This document shows positions 46,801 through 58,452 of a DNA stretch of 64,000 nucleotides, one piece after another. Under the pieces are notes generated by a model. It saw nothing but the letters and a program-made list of their open reading frames with translations, searched no databases and had not been told where the DNA came from. Position 1 is the stretch's first letter; each line of letters begins with the position of its first letter. The DNA is from Lichina pygmaea (taxonomy: Eukaryota; Ascomycota; Lichinomycetes; Lichinales; Lichinaceae), in NCBI GenBank assembly GCA_963422465.1, contig OY730169.1:5580001-5644000 (forward strand). Reading direction: 5' to 3'. The position numbers and the translations under genes were made by a program.

Positions 46801-46942
46801 CTCCACCGCACTCTCCTTCCACCGTTGGTCGTCCGTCTTGCGCAACGCCTCGGGCATGGAGATTCGTCCACGATAGCGCTCGAGACGGTCGTATAAACTG
46901 CACGCGTCTCAGACCGTCCTACCCTCGTTCATCGCGGTCAAG
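43825..46942. other. 3.1-kb gene-poor stretch
   Basis: No gene recognised. A 243-codon open frame at 44099-44830 has no domain and competes with equally long frames on the other strand. GTAC/TACGTA clusters occur at 43972-43992, 44219-44241, 45622-45705 and 46365-46380. The right end must hold the promoter of the LYAR-type gene. Confidence 0.5.
44219..44241. repeat. GTAC-rich cluster
   Basis: ACGTACTTCCGTACGGTACGG, with overlapping palindromes of the window-wide type. Confidence 0.55.
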
Positions 46943-48301
46943 ATGGTCAGCTTTTCGTGCGAGGTGCGTCGTTCGCCGTCCGAGTCTGCCAATCTGTCGT
47001 GGGCGAAGAGCGGACTGCTGACCCTCGGGCAACGCGCCAAACTCACAGGCCTGCAACGAGGTGCTGCCGAAGAAGAGACTCGACGCTCACACGAACCGGT
47101 GCTGGAACGCGGCCTTTACGTGTTTGGACTGTATGCAGACTTTCGTCGGAACGGACTATCGATTACATACGGTACGTGGACCGGTTCGTCGACGATTTTG
47201 ACTTTCTGGATGGAAATCGTTGGCGGTTGTCGCGGGCCTCGACGCGAACCTGACGGGCTCACCGCTTGCTGTCTGCGTCGCGATTCCGGGGGGGGGGGGG
47301 GGGGGGGATTTTCAGGCGGCGTATGACGACTGAGCCACTCGTGCTTGCGTCGGCGACGGAACAATCTGCCATTTGCTCGAGCGCGGCTCACCAATGCGAC
47401 CGCTGTTTTGCTGACGTCTGACTGGCCGCGTCCGCGGAACAGAGTTGCATTAGCGAAGCGCAGAAGTATCACGGTGCGAAGCAGCAGCCGTCGAGGACGA
47501 GACAATCGCGACCGGACTCGCGGTACGGACGACATGCCTATGTCGAAGACGTGCCGGATCAGGACTCGGGGGCCGTCGCCATCGTCGATGCTCCGCCTCA
47601 TGCGCCGTCACCGCCGCCGCCGCCCGCTGGCCCCGCCGCCATCGCGCCGGGCTCGCACCAGCAGAACCCCGGCCAACAGCGGACGCCAGGCCCGCCCGTC
47701 AACGTCTTTGATTTCTTGGTCAACGAGGACACGCCGAATGCGTCGCGCGTCAACGTCGCCTCGCCCGAGATGAAGATGAACGACGCGCTGGAGGTGCGGG
47801 AGGTGACCATCGCACCCGCCCCCGGCGGCCACCTTCAGACCATCATCGAGCGTAACGACAGCCGCGAGACCTTTGGCGAGAGTCGCTACGCCGAGACCGG
47901 ATTCCACTACGGCGACGGGCCGGTGCCGGCCACGACGGCGATGGAGCGCGCCCACGCGACATCGTACACGACGCCGGCGCCGCAACAGGACGTCGAGCGG
48001 GTCCGAGTGCGCACCGAGGATCGCAAGCGCAAGCGCGTCCAGGTCGAAGAGCTGCACATCCCGGCCAACGAGATGGCCGCTCAGCGGGGCGGGGGCGACG
48101 AGACGATGGTCGACGCGCCGCCCCTGCTGCACTCGGGCCTCACCGGAGGCCTGAAGAGTCTGCTGTCTTCGTCGCGGCCGTCGGAGTACCCGCCCTCGCC
48201 CGAGTGGTCGAGCGGCGGGGCTGGAGGGCCCGGCGAACCCGGAGGTCCGTCTCCCGGAAGTCCGCTCAAGCGGTCGAAGCGTCACTCGTTCGCGCGCAAG
48301 C

Positions 48302-48337
<36 letters not shown>

Positions 48338-49317
48338 TCGTGCCGGCCCGGCGACGGGCGTCCTATCACGGCGGCGGTGGGACCACGCACGACGTGACCG
48401 AGGTTCATCGCCACCCCCATCGGCTCGGTCGTCATCATCGACACCGACGCGGCCACGAGCACGAGAGCGGTAGTCGGCACGAGCGGCACCGTCGACGCGA
48501 GCCCGAGCGCGAGCGTGAGCGAAGCCGAGATCGGGACTCTGGCGACTTGAGCGACCGCCGCTCGGCGCCGGCTCGGAAAGTAAAGGTCATCAAGTACCGG
48601 AGTGCCAGCGCCGAGGACAGACACGACGACAGCGGCAGCAGAGACCGCCGGAGCGATTCGCGCCGGCCACACCATAGCCACCAGCACCACCAGCACCACC
48701 AGCACCACCAGCACCACCAGCACCATCATCAACATCGGTCTGGTACCAACCACGGCCACCAGCCCCAGCACCAGCTTATCGTGTACCGCTCCAGCGCCGA
48801 GCAGTTCCTGTCGTTCGTGACCAAGGGCCCGGAGAGCGAAAAGGGATGCAGCGTCAACAAGGTGCTCAAAAGGTACCACCGCGAGCGAGGAACGGCCGGT
48901 TCTCTCCTGCCGCTCACCTTTCCGAGCAACGGTAACGGTAACGGCAACGGGGCCGGCAGCGTCGGCAGCAACGGGAGCAACAACGGCGCAGGCGGCGGTA
49001 TCATCACGGCCAAGACCGAAGAGGAGAAGGAGCTGTGGAAGAGCCTGCGGCTGAGGCGGAACGACCGCGGCGAGATTGTTGTGTTCGCTGCCGCCACCAC
49101 CACCACCACCACCACCACCGCTACCGCTGCCCACAAGACGACCACGGAGACGGCGCACGCCGGACGGAACGGCATGAGCACCGGCGTCGGATTGGGCGTG
49201 GGTCTCAGCAGCGCCTTGATACCCACCAGCACCAGCACCAGCAACCGCGTCTCCGTCGACAGAGACGGCGAGAGACCCAGAGACCGGGGTCGAGACAGGG
49301 ACCGGGCCGAGCGGTGA
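46943..49317 (+). CDS. LYAR-type C2HC zinc-finger protein with long low-complexity tail
   Basis: Predicted 672-residue nuclear protein in three exons (46943-46963, 47049-47171, 47443-49317). The first exon encodes only MVSFSCE, yet carries the first zinc ligand. The finger reads MVSFSCEACNEVLPKKRLDAH, then CWNAAFTCLDCMQTFVGTDYRLHTSCISEAQKY, which is the LYAR zinc-finger pattern. The remaining 600 residues are Pro/Arg/Ser-rich with a Thr run (48300-48337), a His-Gln-His run (48671-48738), an Arg/Glu/Asp-rich stretch and Gly-Asn repeats. A more conserved block lies near the end (VYRSSAEQFLSFVTKGPESEKGCSVNKVLKRYHRERG, EEEKELWKSLRLRRNDRGEIVVF). Animal LYAR is a nucleolar protein for rRNA processing and gene silencing; the fungal role is unknown. 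A 20-nt G run lies in intron 2. Confidence 0.85.
47288..47307. repeat. Poly-G run, 20 nt, in intron 2 of the LYAR-type gene
   Basis: Uninterrupted run of 20 guanines, on the transcribed RNA sense, within the 271-nt intron. Confidence 0.9.
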
Positions 49318-50648
49318 GCGGTGGATCAGAGGGCGCCACGATACGCCGCTGTCAGCGCGAGTCTAGCCTTGTCCTTCTTCGGGCATGGGTGTTTCAGGGT
49401 GGTGATGAGCGGCGATGTACTTTCCTCTTTGTTTCTGTTTCTGTTCTCTTCTCTTCGTTACCTAGTCGTCTTGCTCTCTCTTCCGAGGTCATCATATCCT
49501 ACCTCTTCTTCTTTGCTCTTGTTTCATTCTTGCCTCTCCATCATCTTCATCTTAGTCCCTTTTACCACTTACCTCTACCCCCTTTCCCCCCCCTCCCCTC
49601 TGTTTTTTTCTCCTCCTGTATATTCATCATCCTCTTCTTTCGCCCTTGCTTTTCGTTCCTCGCCATCTCTTCACTGTTCAATGTATCGTCTCATGACATG
49701 CCATGTCATGCTGTTCAATGCCACCGGCGCTTCATTGCGCTTCGTCCTTCTTCGTCCACTCACTTTTCACCCCAGTCTTTCTCCAGCTCCCATTCAGTCT
49801 TCTCTAGCTCTATCCAAACTACGTTCCTCCTATCAGGAAAAACATGACCCTCCTGTCAAGACACATGCTCCTTCTGTCGAGAAACATGCTTCTCCCACCA
49901 AGAAGCCTGTTCAAATGATACAACTCCTTCCCTCGAGAACGACAGCTGAGCTGGCCTGTCATGACCTTGTAATAGTACTTGTCACTTGGATTGTTCCTTG
50001 AGTGCTTTTTGGGAAGGAGTTTCTGGGGTCTGACTCTCTCTCTCTCTCTCCATCTCTCTGTGCTTACTACACACCCGCACTTTTAATCATCATCATCTTC
50101 TTCTTCTTCTTCTTCTTCTTCTTCTTCTTCTTCTCCTCCTCCTTCTCCTCCTTCTTCTCCTCCTCCTTCTCCTCCTTCTTCTCCTTACTTCTGCACGTCA
50201 GTGAGTGATTGAGTGATCAAGCCACATTCATCAACCTTCCTACATGCATTTCCATATCTGTATGTAATACCAACATATCTAACCACCTCGTAGCTCTTCC
50301 CGGTAACCTCTTACCTCTATCCTCTCTACTACAGACTCGCTTGCTCACGGCTTCACCAGACCGATTTGATCCTTCTTGCGACTGAAGTCTACCAAATAGT
50401 AACTTGGGTAAGTACTCACGTACGGAGTACTTGCCTCGATCGATGCTGTTCTTGTACGCCAAAATAGCAACGGGCAACTTTCTTTCCCCAATTCTGCCGA
50501 ACCGGCACCATCCAGCTAATCACCCCACCTCCTGTCAAGATACTTGACGTACGAGTACAGACGCGGATGCCATTCACTGATGCACCTCCACATCTAGCAT
50601 CTTCACATCTAAGCATCTCAACGTCTAAGCGTCTCCACATCTTACATC
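49318..50648. other. Convergent intergenic, pyrimidine-rich
   Basis: Between the 3' ends of the LYAR-type gene and PEX1. It is strongly C/T-rich on the plus strand, with (CT)n at 50033-50052 and a (CTT)n array at about 50097-50133 followed by CTCCTCCTT repeats. Reading frames are repeat-driven and show no domain. A GTAC word cluster lies at 50417-50431. Confidence 0.7.
50097..50200. repeat. (CTT)n and CTCCTCCTT microsatellite
   Basis: About 12 CTT units followed by an irregular TCCTCC/TTCTCC array. Confidence 0.9.
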
Positions 50649-53600
50649 TTACATCAAACTCGTGCGCCCACCGATCTCGGTCGAGGCCTCGCCGGTCGGC
50701 ATGTCGCCGCTGCGCCGTCCCTGCACAAACTCGCGGTATATGCTGCGCAGACGAAGGCGCTCGTCCGAGCTGATGGACGGACGGGTTTGGTCGAGCGACG
50801 AGTACAGGTCGTCCATCGTGATCGTGACCGTGGCCCTTGGCTTCGACGTGCGGGGCTCGACGACGGGTGCCGGGTCCCCACCCTCGGCACGCTCCGACTG
50901 CATCGACTTTGCTCCTCCTCGTCGTTTTTCTTGCTCGCTTTTGCCCATCGTCTCGAGTCGCGCGATGATCGACTCCCGCTCCTTGAGCCACGTCTTGGGA
51001 TTGGTCTTGCTTTCCTCCTCGTCGGCGTTCCCGAACCGAAAAGCGGTAAAGTCTGGAAGGTCCGTCTCGGTGGCGCGTCGATCATCCCTGGTGTCGTCAT
51101 CGTGCCCCTGAGGCTGTTTACCCTTGGCCTTGCCCTCGCTGGGCAACCCTGTGCCCTTCTCGTCTCGATCCAGAACGCGGTGGATGGCTTCCAGATGAGC
51201 GTTGTATACCAATGCTTGCAGATCCGCACCTGAGTAGCCCTCGGTGCGGTGGGCCATCTCGTTGAAGCCTCCATCCCGCACGTCCTCCGCCGTCGGTATC
51301 TGCTTGCTGACGACGCGCAGGATGTCAAGCCGATCTTCGTACGACGGGAGATCGCATATCAACGACTTGTCTAGTCGCCCAGGTCGAAGCAGGGCCGGGT
51401 CGATGAGGTCTGGTCGCGACGTCGCCGCGAGCACATACACGCCCGAGAGCCCCTCGGCGCCGTCCATCTGCGTCAACAGCTGGTTCACGACACGGTCGGT
51501 GACGCCGGTCGAGTCATGGCCGCGCTTTGGCGCAATGCTGTCGAACTCGTCGAAGAACAGGATCGCCGGTCGAGCCGCCTCGGCCCGTTCAAACAGATCG
51601 CGCACGCTCTTCTCGCTGGCGCCAATATACTTGTTCAGCATCTCCGGGCCCTTGACGCTGATGAAGTTGAGCCCGCTTTCGCCGGCCACGGCGCTCGCAA
51701 GAAGGGTCTTGCCACAGCCGGGATAACCATAGAGCAGAAGACCGGACCTCAGCCGGAGCGGACATTTGGCAAAGATGCGCGCGTATCGAGTAGGGTACTG
51801 GAGAGTCTCGACGAGTGTCTTGCGGACAGACTGGAGCCCGCCGACTGCGTCGAAGGACGTGCCGGCCGTGTGCAGCCGCACGTTTCGCAGAGAGGCAGGA
51901 GTGAAGCCCTGTTGGGCGCGGAAAAAGTCCTCCTTGACCATCCGGATGACCATCTGGTTCGAAGCTGCGGGTATGGAGTTCATGCATCGGATCAAAGCTT
52001 CGCTCTTGGCCCGTGAAAGCAGCTGTTTCAAGTCACCGGGCATATATCCGTCCGTCTTTCCGGCCAGCTCCAGGAAGTCGAGGTTCTTGTCGACTGTAAT
52101 CCCAGGCTTTTGCTCGTCGCTGGCAAGCGCAACATTCTGAGAAGGTACGTTGTTTGGCTCGTCGACGTCGCTTCGTTCCGCCGGGGCTTGACCGCCGGTG
52201 GCAAGGGCCTCGAGGATAGTTTTTCTGGCGTCCTTGTCCGGCGCTTTGATCTCAATGACGTCTTTGATTGCATGCAGTTTGATGAAAAGATTGTGAACGG
52301 CATCCTTGCTGGCAGCGGTAGCCAAGAGGACCACGCCGTTCTCGAGGCCGCAATACCGCCTAGTCATGGAACACAAGAGCTCGGTGATCTGCTTCGCCCT
52401 GGCATTCTCGGTGCCGACCTGCAGCTCCATCTCGGCCGGGCAGATCTTGTCGAGGTTGTCCAGGATCACGAGACCTCGACCTCCGGGGTAGGCTCCAAAC
52501 GAGGCGCCGATGAAGAGCCTCTCTAGGGTATCCTTGACCACCGAAATACGAGCTTCATCGGCGACCAGCTTCGCACAGGGAAAGTAGCGGACGTGGAAGA
52601 GGGACTCGGCGCGCAGACGATGGGCAGCTAGTCGAGCCAACGACGTCTTGCCGGCCCCGATGCCTCCGGTCAGAAGAACCGACGACAGATACGTCAGATT
52701 GGTGACCAGCTTCGATAGCAGCAGGTCGATGCTGAATAACGTCGGTTCAACAGGAGGCAGGGGCTCGTCGGGATCGTAGTGTCTGAATATAGTGGGAGGG
52801 CGTAGTATCGGTTGCTGTATGTCCATGTCAATGTCCTGAGCCGCGCTTGGTATCCAGTGCAGAGGCGACTTTCCAGCCTCTTGCCGCCTCTCAGGAGCGA
52901 TATCGAGTCTTAGGAGACCGCCTTCCCATGGCTCTTCCTCGTTGACCTCCACTCTTGGAAGAACAAGCCCGTCGGTCAGGGGACTTGTCAAGGCATCGCT
53001 ACCCGCGGCGTCCGATTGCTGATGTAGCTGATTGATCCGGCGCCTCAGCTGGTCCCTCTTCGAGCGTTTGTCGCCCCCAACCACTAGTTCTTGGCTTGGC
53101 TCTGACGACGTCGCCGCCGAAAAAGGATGGAATTGGATGGTCCTGATGTATTTCTTAGGTAAAGGCGGTGGCGCCGCAGAAACCCGCACGACCACCCCGA
53201 CTGCGTCTTCGACGCCAAGGCTGGCGCACAAGGATGACGAGAGCGCAGCATGCTTGCCGTCAGGGGCGTCATCCCAGCAGCTGGCCTTGACAACGACCCT
53301 GGTTGCTGCCTTTACAGCATCCGCAACGTCTGCCTCATCCGCCAGGTACGATTTCAATCCTGGGTCGACCGGCGGCAGGTAGTTTGTCAGTTTGATGACA
53401 GAGACGGTCACCCAGTCGAACCCGTGAAGGGTGTTCGATGCAAGCGCTTCGTCGGGCAGCCATATCCGAAGTCCCTCGTTGGCCATATCGTGGCCGTCTT
53501 GAAACCACATTGCAGCAAGCCGCTTGTCGACGCCACGGAAGAACAACACATCGCGGGATGTTCGGTCATCTCGACCATGCTTCTGATCTGTCGAACTATT

Positions 53601-54560
53601 TCCCGATGCCATGTCACTCCTACCAAGCAACGATCTGGATTTGATCTGTTTTGGATCGTTCGAAGGCCGAACTCGGCTTTTTGGGGCCACTATCACCTCC
53701 GCATCTGGAGCAATCCTTGCGAATGGAATGGCCGAGCTAGGAGCAGGCTCGAGAGAGGTAATGAGAACATCTGCAAAGGAGGTTGGCGATAGATGCAAGA
53801 CCAACGGGTGGGGTTGCTTAGCAGGCGACCCTCCAGATAGTGCATACAACGGGTTGGGGAGTGCTCGGATCTGCGATAGGAGATTCAGCTCCAAGAAGCC
53901 GGCATACAGTTCGATGACTAGAAGGGGGTCAGGGATCGCTTGTACGAGGAACGTGACGGTGGGAGCGATAGGTGCAACTCACTATCCCAGTCAGCAGCGG
54001 TCACTGGCTCGATTGAGACTGTACCAACCAGGGGCGCATCGAGATGAAGACGTGTATTGATCTGCATCGAAATCAGCGACGACGATGCACAATGGGAAGC
54101 CCACAGCTTCGGGTCGCACCAATTGCCCCTCGCTGAGCCCAAGCAGTTGGCCAAATTTTGAGTCAATTTCCATGACTTCATTTCCGCTCGAGCTTCTGCC
54201 GGTACCGCTAGCGTCTCGACCAAAGCTGTTGCTGAGAGCGACAGCAACCGGCTTTCGTCTGCTGGGCATTCCCGACCACCCGGCGTAGGCGGCCTTGCGG
54301 AGAGAGGATCCATCAACCTTGGACGAGATGGACGCCTTGACATTATACGACAGCTCAACGACGACGCTTTGTACTGGCTAGCCGGCGGTGCTCATCAGCA
54401 GGGCTCCAGTAGGCTTGGGCTGTGCCCATTGCTCACTGACAGTATTTGCACCGTCCAGAACGGCCACCACCGACGCAGGTAAGTTGACGAGGCAGCTCTT
54501 GAGATCCAAGAAGATGATCTGGACCAATGTAGCAGCAGGCTCTCGTTTCGTGGAAGACAT
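50649..54560 (-). CDS. PEX1: Peroxisomal AAA-ATPase PEX1
   Basis: A large multi-exon gene (about 1,200 residues or slightly more). The first exon starts MSSTKREPAATLVQIIFLDLKSCLVNLP (54560); small exons encode VELSYNVKASISSKVDGSS, AYAGWSGMPSRRKPVAVAL and the N-terminal double-psi barrel region (GQLLGLSEGQLV, VVADFDADQ). The main exon (about 53917-50649) opens with IELYAGFLELNLLSQIRALPNPLYAL. It holds D1 (GGIGAGKTSLARLAA, GLVILDNLDKICP) and D2 (GYPGCGKTLLASAVA, ILFFDEFDSIAPKRG, AATSRPDLIDPALLRPGRLD) with Walker A and B motifs intact in D2 and the Arg-finger region. PEX1 with PEX6 forms the hexamer that pulls the import receptor PEX5 out of the peroxisomal membrane. An upstream in-frame ATG at 54584 (MLIDPEAA) is possible. 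It is head to head with MCM7. Confidence 0.95.
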
Positions 54561-54900
54561 AGCCGCTTCAGGGTCTATCAGCATGCATCATCAATCTTGA
54601 GCAATCATGAAGCACTAGGAGAACTTATCTGAACGCTTCAGCTCGACACGCCGGCTAGCGACGGGTACCTCGGCAGCCGGTTATGGTCGGGGCGGATCAA
54701 TGTTTGTCCGAGAGGGCCACTATCTAACCAGATCTGGCGTAAATTGAACTCTGTTCGCGACGCGTCGCGTCTCTCCGGCGCATACTTCGTCTAGTCGCGC
54801 CAACCCCCCTGGGCGTCGTGACGACCGACCAGCAGCACCGACTACGTACCGTCTCTCATCGCCATTCAGATTCTCTTCTTGCAAAGATCAGCCGGACGCT
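54561..54900. promoter_or_regulatory. Shared upstream region of PEX1 and MCM7
   Basis: A 340-bp gap between divergent start codons. It contains ACGCGTCGCGT at about 54759-54769; ACGCGT is the core bound by the fungal MBF (Mbp1/Swi6) factor that drives MCM and other S-phase genes, so a link to MCM7 is plausible though unproven. A TACGTACCG word lies at 54844. Confidence 0.5.
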
Positions 54901-57719
54901 ATGGCTCTGCTGACGTGCAAAAATCTCGTCAACTATGGCGAGCAGCAAGGTCAGACAATGTCCCTCGGCAACCATTCGCCGGCTAATGTCTCTCCAATAC
55001 AGCTGCCTTTGAGCGCTTCCTGACCGAATTCAAGTCGTCCTCATCGACCTCGGCCGCAGCTGCAACATCAGCCCTACAAGGTCTCAACATCGCAGATGAA
55101 GACCACCTCAGCGACGAATATGACTTTATGGACGACGTGGATGGAGCGGAAGCAACACGCCGAAGAAGAGCGCGAGGTGACCCGAAGACGAAGTACATGG
55201 AGACTCTGCAAGGTGTCGCAGATAGAACAATCTCGGAGGTCCTAGTGGAGCTGGACGACTTGGAACTGGTAAGACCCCCATCGCAGGCTGTTAGATCTAC
55301 GCTCTGACCCTTGCTTTCGCTTCGCAGTTTGAGAAGACCATGGGAGATGAAGGCGCCCCTTTGGACCTAGTCGGATGCGTCGAACGGAACACGAAGCATT
55401 ACACGGAGGTGGTTTCTCGGGCCGTGGACAAGGTCATGCCGCCAGAGACGAGAGAGGTGTCGTGAGTGTCCATTGGACCCGACCCAAAACACGTCTCTCG
55501 GTTCTCATCGTTGTAACGCGCGATCAGGTTCAAGGATGACGTTCTCGACATCATCATGTCACAGCGGAAAACTCGCAACGACGCAATGCAGAGCACTACC
55601 GAGACCGAGGGCGACCAGTCGATCGAGGCCGTGACCTTCCCGCCAGAACTGACGCGACGGTACACGCTCGCCTTCAGGCCCCGCACCTTCGCCGTCAGCG
55701 CCGACGGCCTGAACAAAAAGGCGCTGGCGGTGCGCTACGTCCGCGGCGAGCACCTCGGCAAGCTGATCACGGTGCGAGGTATCGTGACGCGGGTGTCGGA
55801 CGTCAAGCCTTCGGTGCGCATCAACGCCTACTCGTGCGACCGCTGCGGCTGCGAGATCTTCCAGCCGGTCACGACCAAGCAGTTCACGCCGATGGCGGAG
55901 TGCCCGTCGACCGAGTGCAAGCGGAACCAGTCCAAGGGCCAGCTGTTCATGTCGACGCGGGCGTCGCGCTTCCTGCCCTTCCAGGAGATCAAGATGCAGG
56001 AGATGGCGGACCAGGTGCCGGTCGGGCACATCCCTCGGTCGTTGACGGTGCACTGCAACGGCAGCCTCACGCGGCACCTCAACCCCGGCGACGTCGTGGA
56101 CGTGGCCGGCATCTTCCTGCCGACGCCCTACACCGGCTTCAAGGCGATCCGGGCCGGCCTCCTGACGGACACCTACCTCGAGGCGCAGCACGTGAGGCAG
56201 CACAAGAAGGCGTACGAGGACCTGGCGGTCGACGCGCGCACGTTCCGGCGCATCGAGCAGTACCGGGACTCGGGCCACATGTACGAGTACCTGGCCCGGT
56301 CGATCGCGCCGGAGATCTACGGGCACGTCGACGTCAAGAAGGCGCTGCTGCTGCTGCTCATCGGCGGCGTGACCAAGGAGATGGGCGACGGCATGCGCAT
56401 CCGCGGCGACCTCAACGTCTGCCTCATGGGCGACCCGGGCGTGGCCAAGTCGCAGCTGCTCAAGTACATCACCAAGGTGGCGCCGCGGGGCGTGTACACG
56501 ACCGGGCGCGGCAGCAGCGGGGTCGGGCTGACGGCGGCGGTGATGCGCGACCCCGTCACGGACGAGATGGTGCTCGAGGGCGGCGCGCTCGTGCTGGCGG
56601 ACAACGGCATCTGCTGCATCGACGAGTTCGACAAGATGGACGACGGCGACCGCACCGCGATCCACGAGGTGATGGAGCAGCAGACCATCTCCATCTCCAA
56701 GGCCGGCATCACGACGACGCTGAACGCGCGCACCTCGATCCTGGCCGCGGCCAACCCGCTGTACGGCCGGTACAACCCGCGCGTGTCGCCGGTCGAGAAC
56801 ATCAACCTGCCGGCGGCGCTGCTCTCGCGCTTCGACGTGCTCTTCCTCATCCTCGACACGCCCTCGCGCGACGCGGACGAGGAGCTGGCGCGCCACGTCA
56901 CGCACGTGCACATGCACAACCGCCACCCGGACCCGGACGGCGTCGTCTTCGCGCCCTTCGAGGTGCGGCAGTACGTCGCCCGCGCCCGCGCCTACCGGCC
57001 CGTCGTCACGCCCGACGTCTCCAACTACATGGTGGCGGCCTACGTGCGCATGCGGCAGCAGCAGAAGCGCGACGAGCGCACCAAGCGCCACTTCAGCCAC
57101 GTCTCGCCCCGCACCCTGCTCGCCGTGCTGCGCCTGTCCCAGGCCCTCGCCCGCCTCCGCTTCAGCGATCGGGTCGTGCCCGAAGACGTCGACGAGGCCC
57201 TCCGCCTCATGGACGTCAGCAAGGCCAGCCTGCACGAGCCCGACTCGGACCGTCGCGACCAGAACCCGGCCAGCAAGATCTTCCACCTCATCCGGGGCAT
57301 GACCCAGTCGGCCGCTGCCTCGACCACCACCACCACCACTTCCACCGGCGGCCGCGGCCGCCTCGGCGAGCTCGACATGCGTATCGTCAGGGATCGTGTC
57401 CTGGCCAAGGGCTTTACGGACGATCAACTACGGCAGGCGATTGACGAATATGCACAGTTGGACGTAAGCGTCTCCATTCTTCTCTCTTCTCTCTTCCCAC
57501 CCCAACCCCCTTCCTCCCCTCCCCTCCCCTCCCCACCATTCCAAATTCAGCTAACTCTCGCAAACCCTTTCCTTCCCATAAATATCATAGGTCTGGCAAG
57601 TAGCAGCACAAGGTTCTCGTCTCGTCTTCATCGAGGCGTTGGGAGACGGCGAAATGGACGACGGCGACGACGCCGACGCCGACATGGACGACGATGCCGA
57701 TCACGATATGGACGGCTAG
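54901..57719 (+). CDS. MCM7: DNA replication licensing factor MCM7
   Basis: Predicted 837-residue MCM helicase subunit in five exons (54901-54949, 55003-55268, 55328-55461, 55528-57463, 57591-57719), in frame. The N-terminal domain includes [24 protein letters not shown] and a zinc finger ([12 protein letters not shown] ... CPSTECKRN). The AAA+ core has the MCM Walker A ([14 protein letters not shown]), Walker B ([14 protein letters not shown]), sensor [11 protein letters not shown] and the SRFDVLF arginine finger, then a winged-helix tail ([24 protein letters not shown]). The C-terminus is unusually acidic ([22 protein letters not shown]). MCM7 is one of six subunits of the replicative helicase loaded at origins in G1. 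Codon use is extremely GC-rich in exon 4, which explains long shadow frames on both strands. Confidence 0.97.
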
Positions 57720-58452
57720 GCCAAGACGGAGTCTTTGTACCTTTCTTTGCTTGGCTCTTGAATGAGTCTTGGTTGGGTCTTGCTGGCCTGCTGAATGGGT
57801 CTTGGCTGGGTCTTGTTGCCTCTTGAATGGGTCTTGGTTGGGTCCTGGTTGGGTCTTGGTTGGGTCTTGGCTGGGTCTTGCTTGCCTCTCGAATGGGTCT
57901 TGCTTGCTCCTTGCTTGCTTCTCGGAATACCTCCCCATGCTGGCTTTACCACGTACCGCCTGGGCTACAAGATGTGCTGTGCCTCGGTCTGTGCACAGTA
58001 CGTATGTATATCTACCTGGGTGTCCGCAGATGGTCGAGTCCTCCTGTTCCTGTTTTTGATTTCCCTGGGTCGCTGCCTCCGTTGACCTGGTCTGCTGGTG
58101 CGGCTGGTGCTGCTACTGGTGTCGATGGTGCTGTTGCTGGTGCCAGCGGTACGACCAGGAAGGGCCATCGGTGGCTTGTCCGTCTTACATCTCGACTGTG
58201 CTGCTCTGCCTCGCCTTTTCGCGGGAGCGTGCGGTAGAATTACAGCGCCAGCCTCGCGGTTCATGGCGTCTAGTGTCATGACGACCTTTGACCGGGACGA
58301 CCACCGCTTGAGCTATGCGCCACAGGTCCGGACAAAGGCCCTGTCCAGAAAAAAGCAGGTCGAATGAAACAATGCATACGGTGATTAGCACAAGAACAGT
58401 CCCTGACACCATGGTCGCGTGAATCCCGTCCAGAGTACATGCACGGTATCCC
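57720..58452. other. Convergent intergenic with minisatellite
   Basis: Between MCM7 and the mS29 gene, both ending here. It carries the TTGGGTCTTGGC repeat array at 57757-57925; the rest shows no gene. Confidence 0.65.
57757..57925 (+). repeat. GAATGGGTCTTGGTTGGGTCTTG minisatellite
   Basis: Four to five imperfect copies of a unit of about 30-35 bp (TGAATGGGTCTTGG, TTGGGTCTTGCTGCC) starting 37 bp after the MCM7 stop, G/T-rich in the RNA sense. Confidence 0.8.

Noticed and set aside
48671-48738. Regular short repeats as a CRISPR-like array
   Set aside because: They are CAC/CAG coding repeats without spacers, and the organism is a fungus.
47608-49158. 516-codon minus-strand frame over the LYAR-type gene
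   Set aside because: Antisense of repetitive coding DNA with poly-Gly, poly-Arg and poly-Val runs only.
55559-57444. Long frames on both strands over MCM7 (622 and 536 codons)
   Set aside because: Shadows of the GC-rich MCM7 exon 4. The compositions (Arg/Ala/Val/His-rich) are not protein-like and show no motif.
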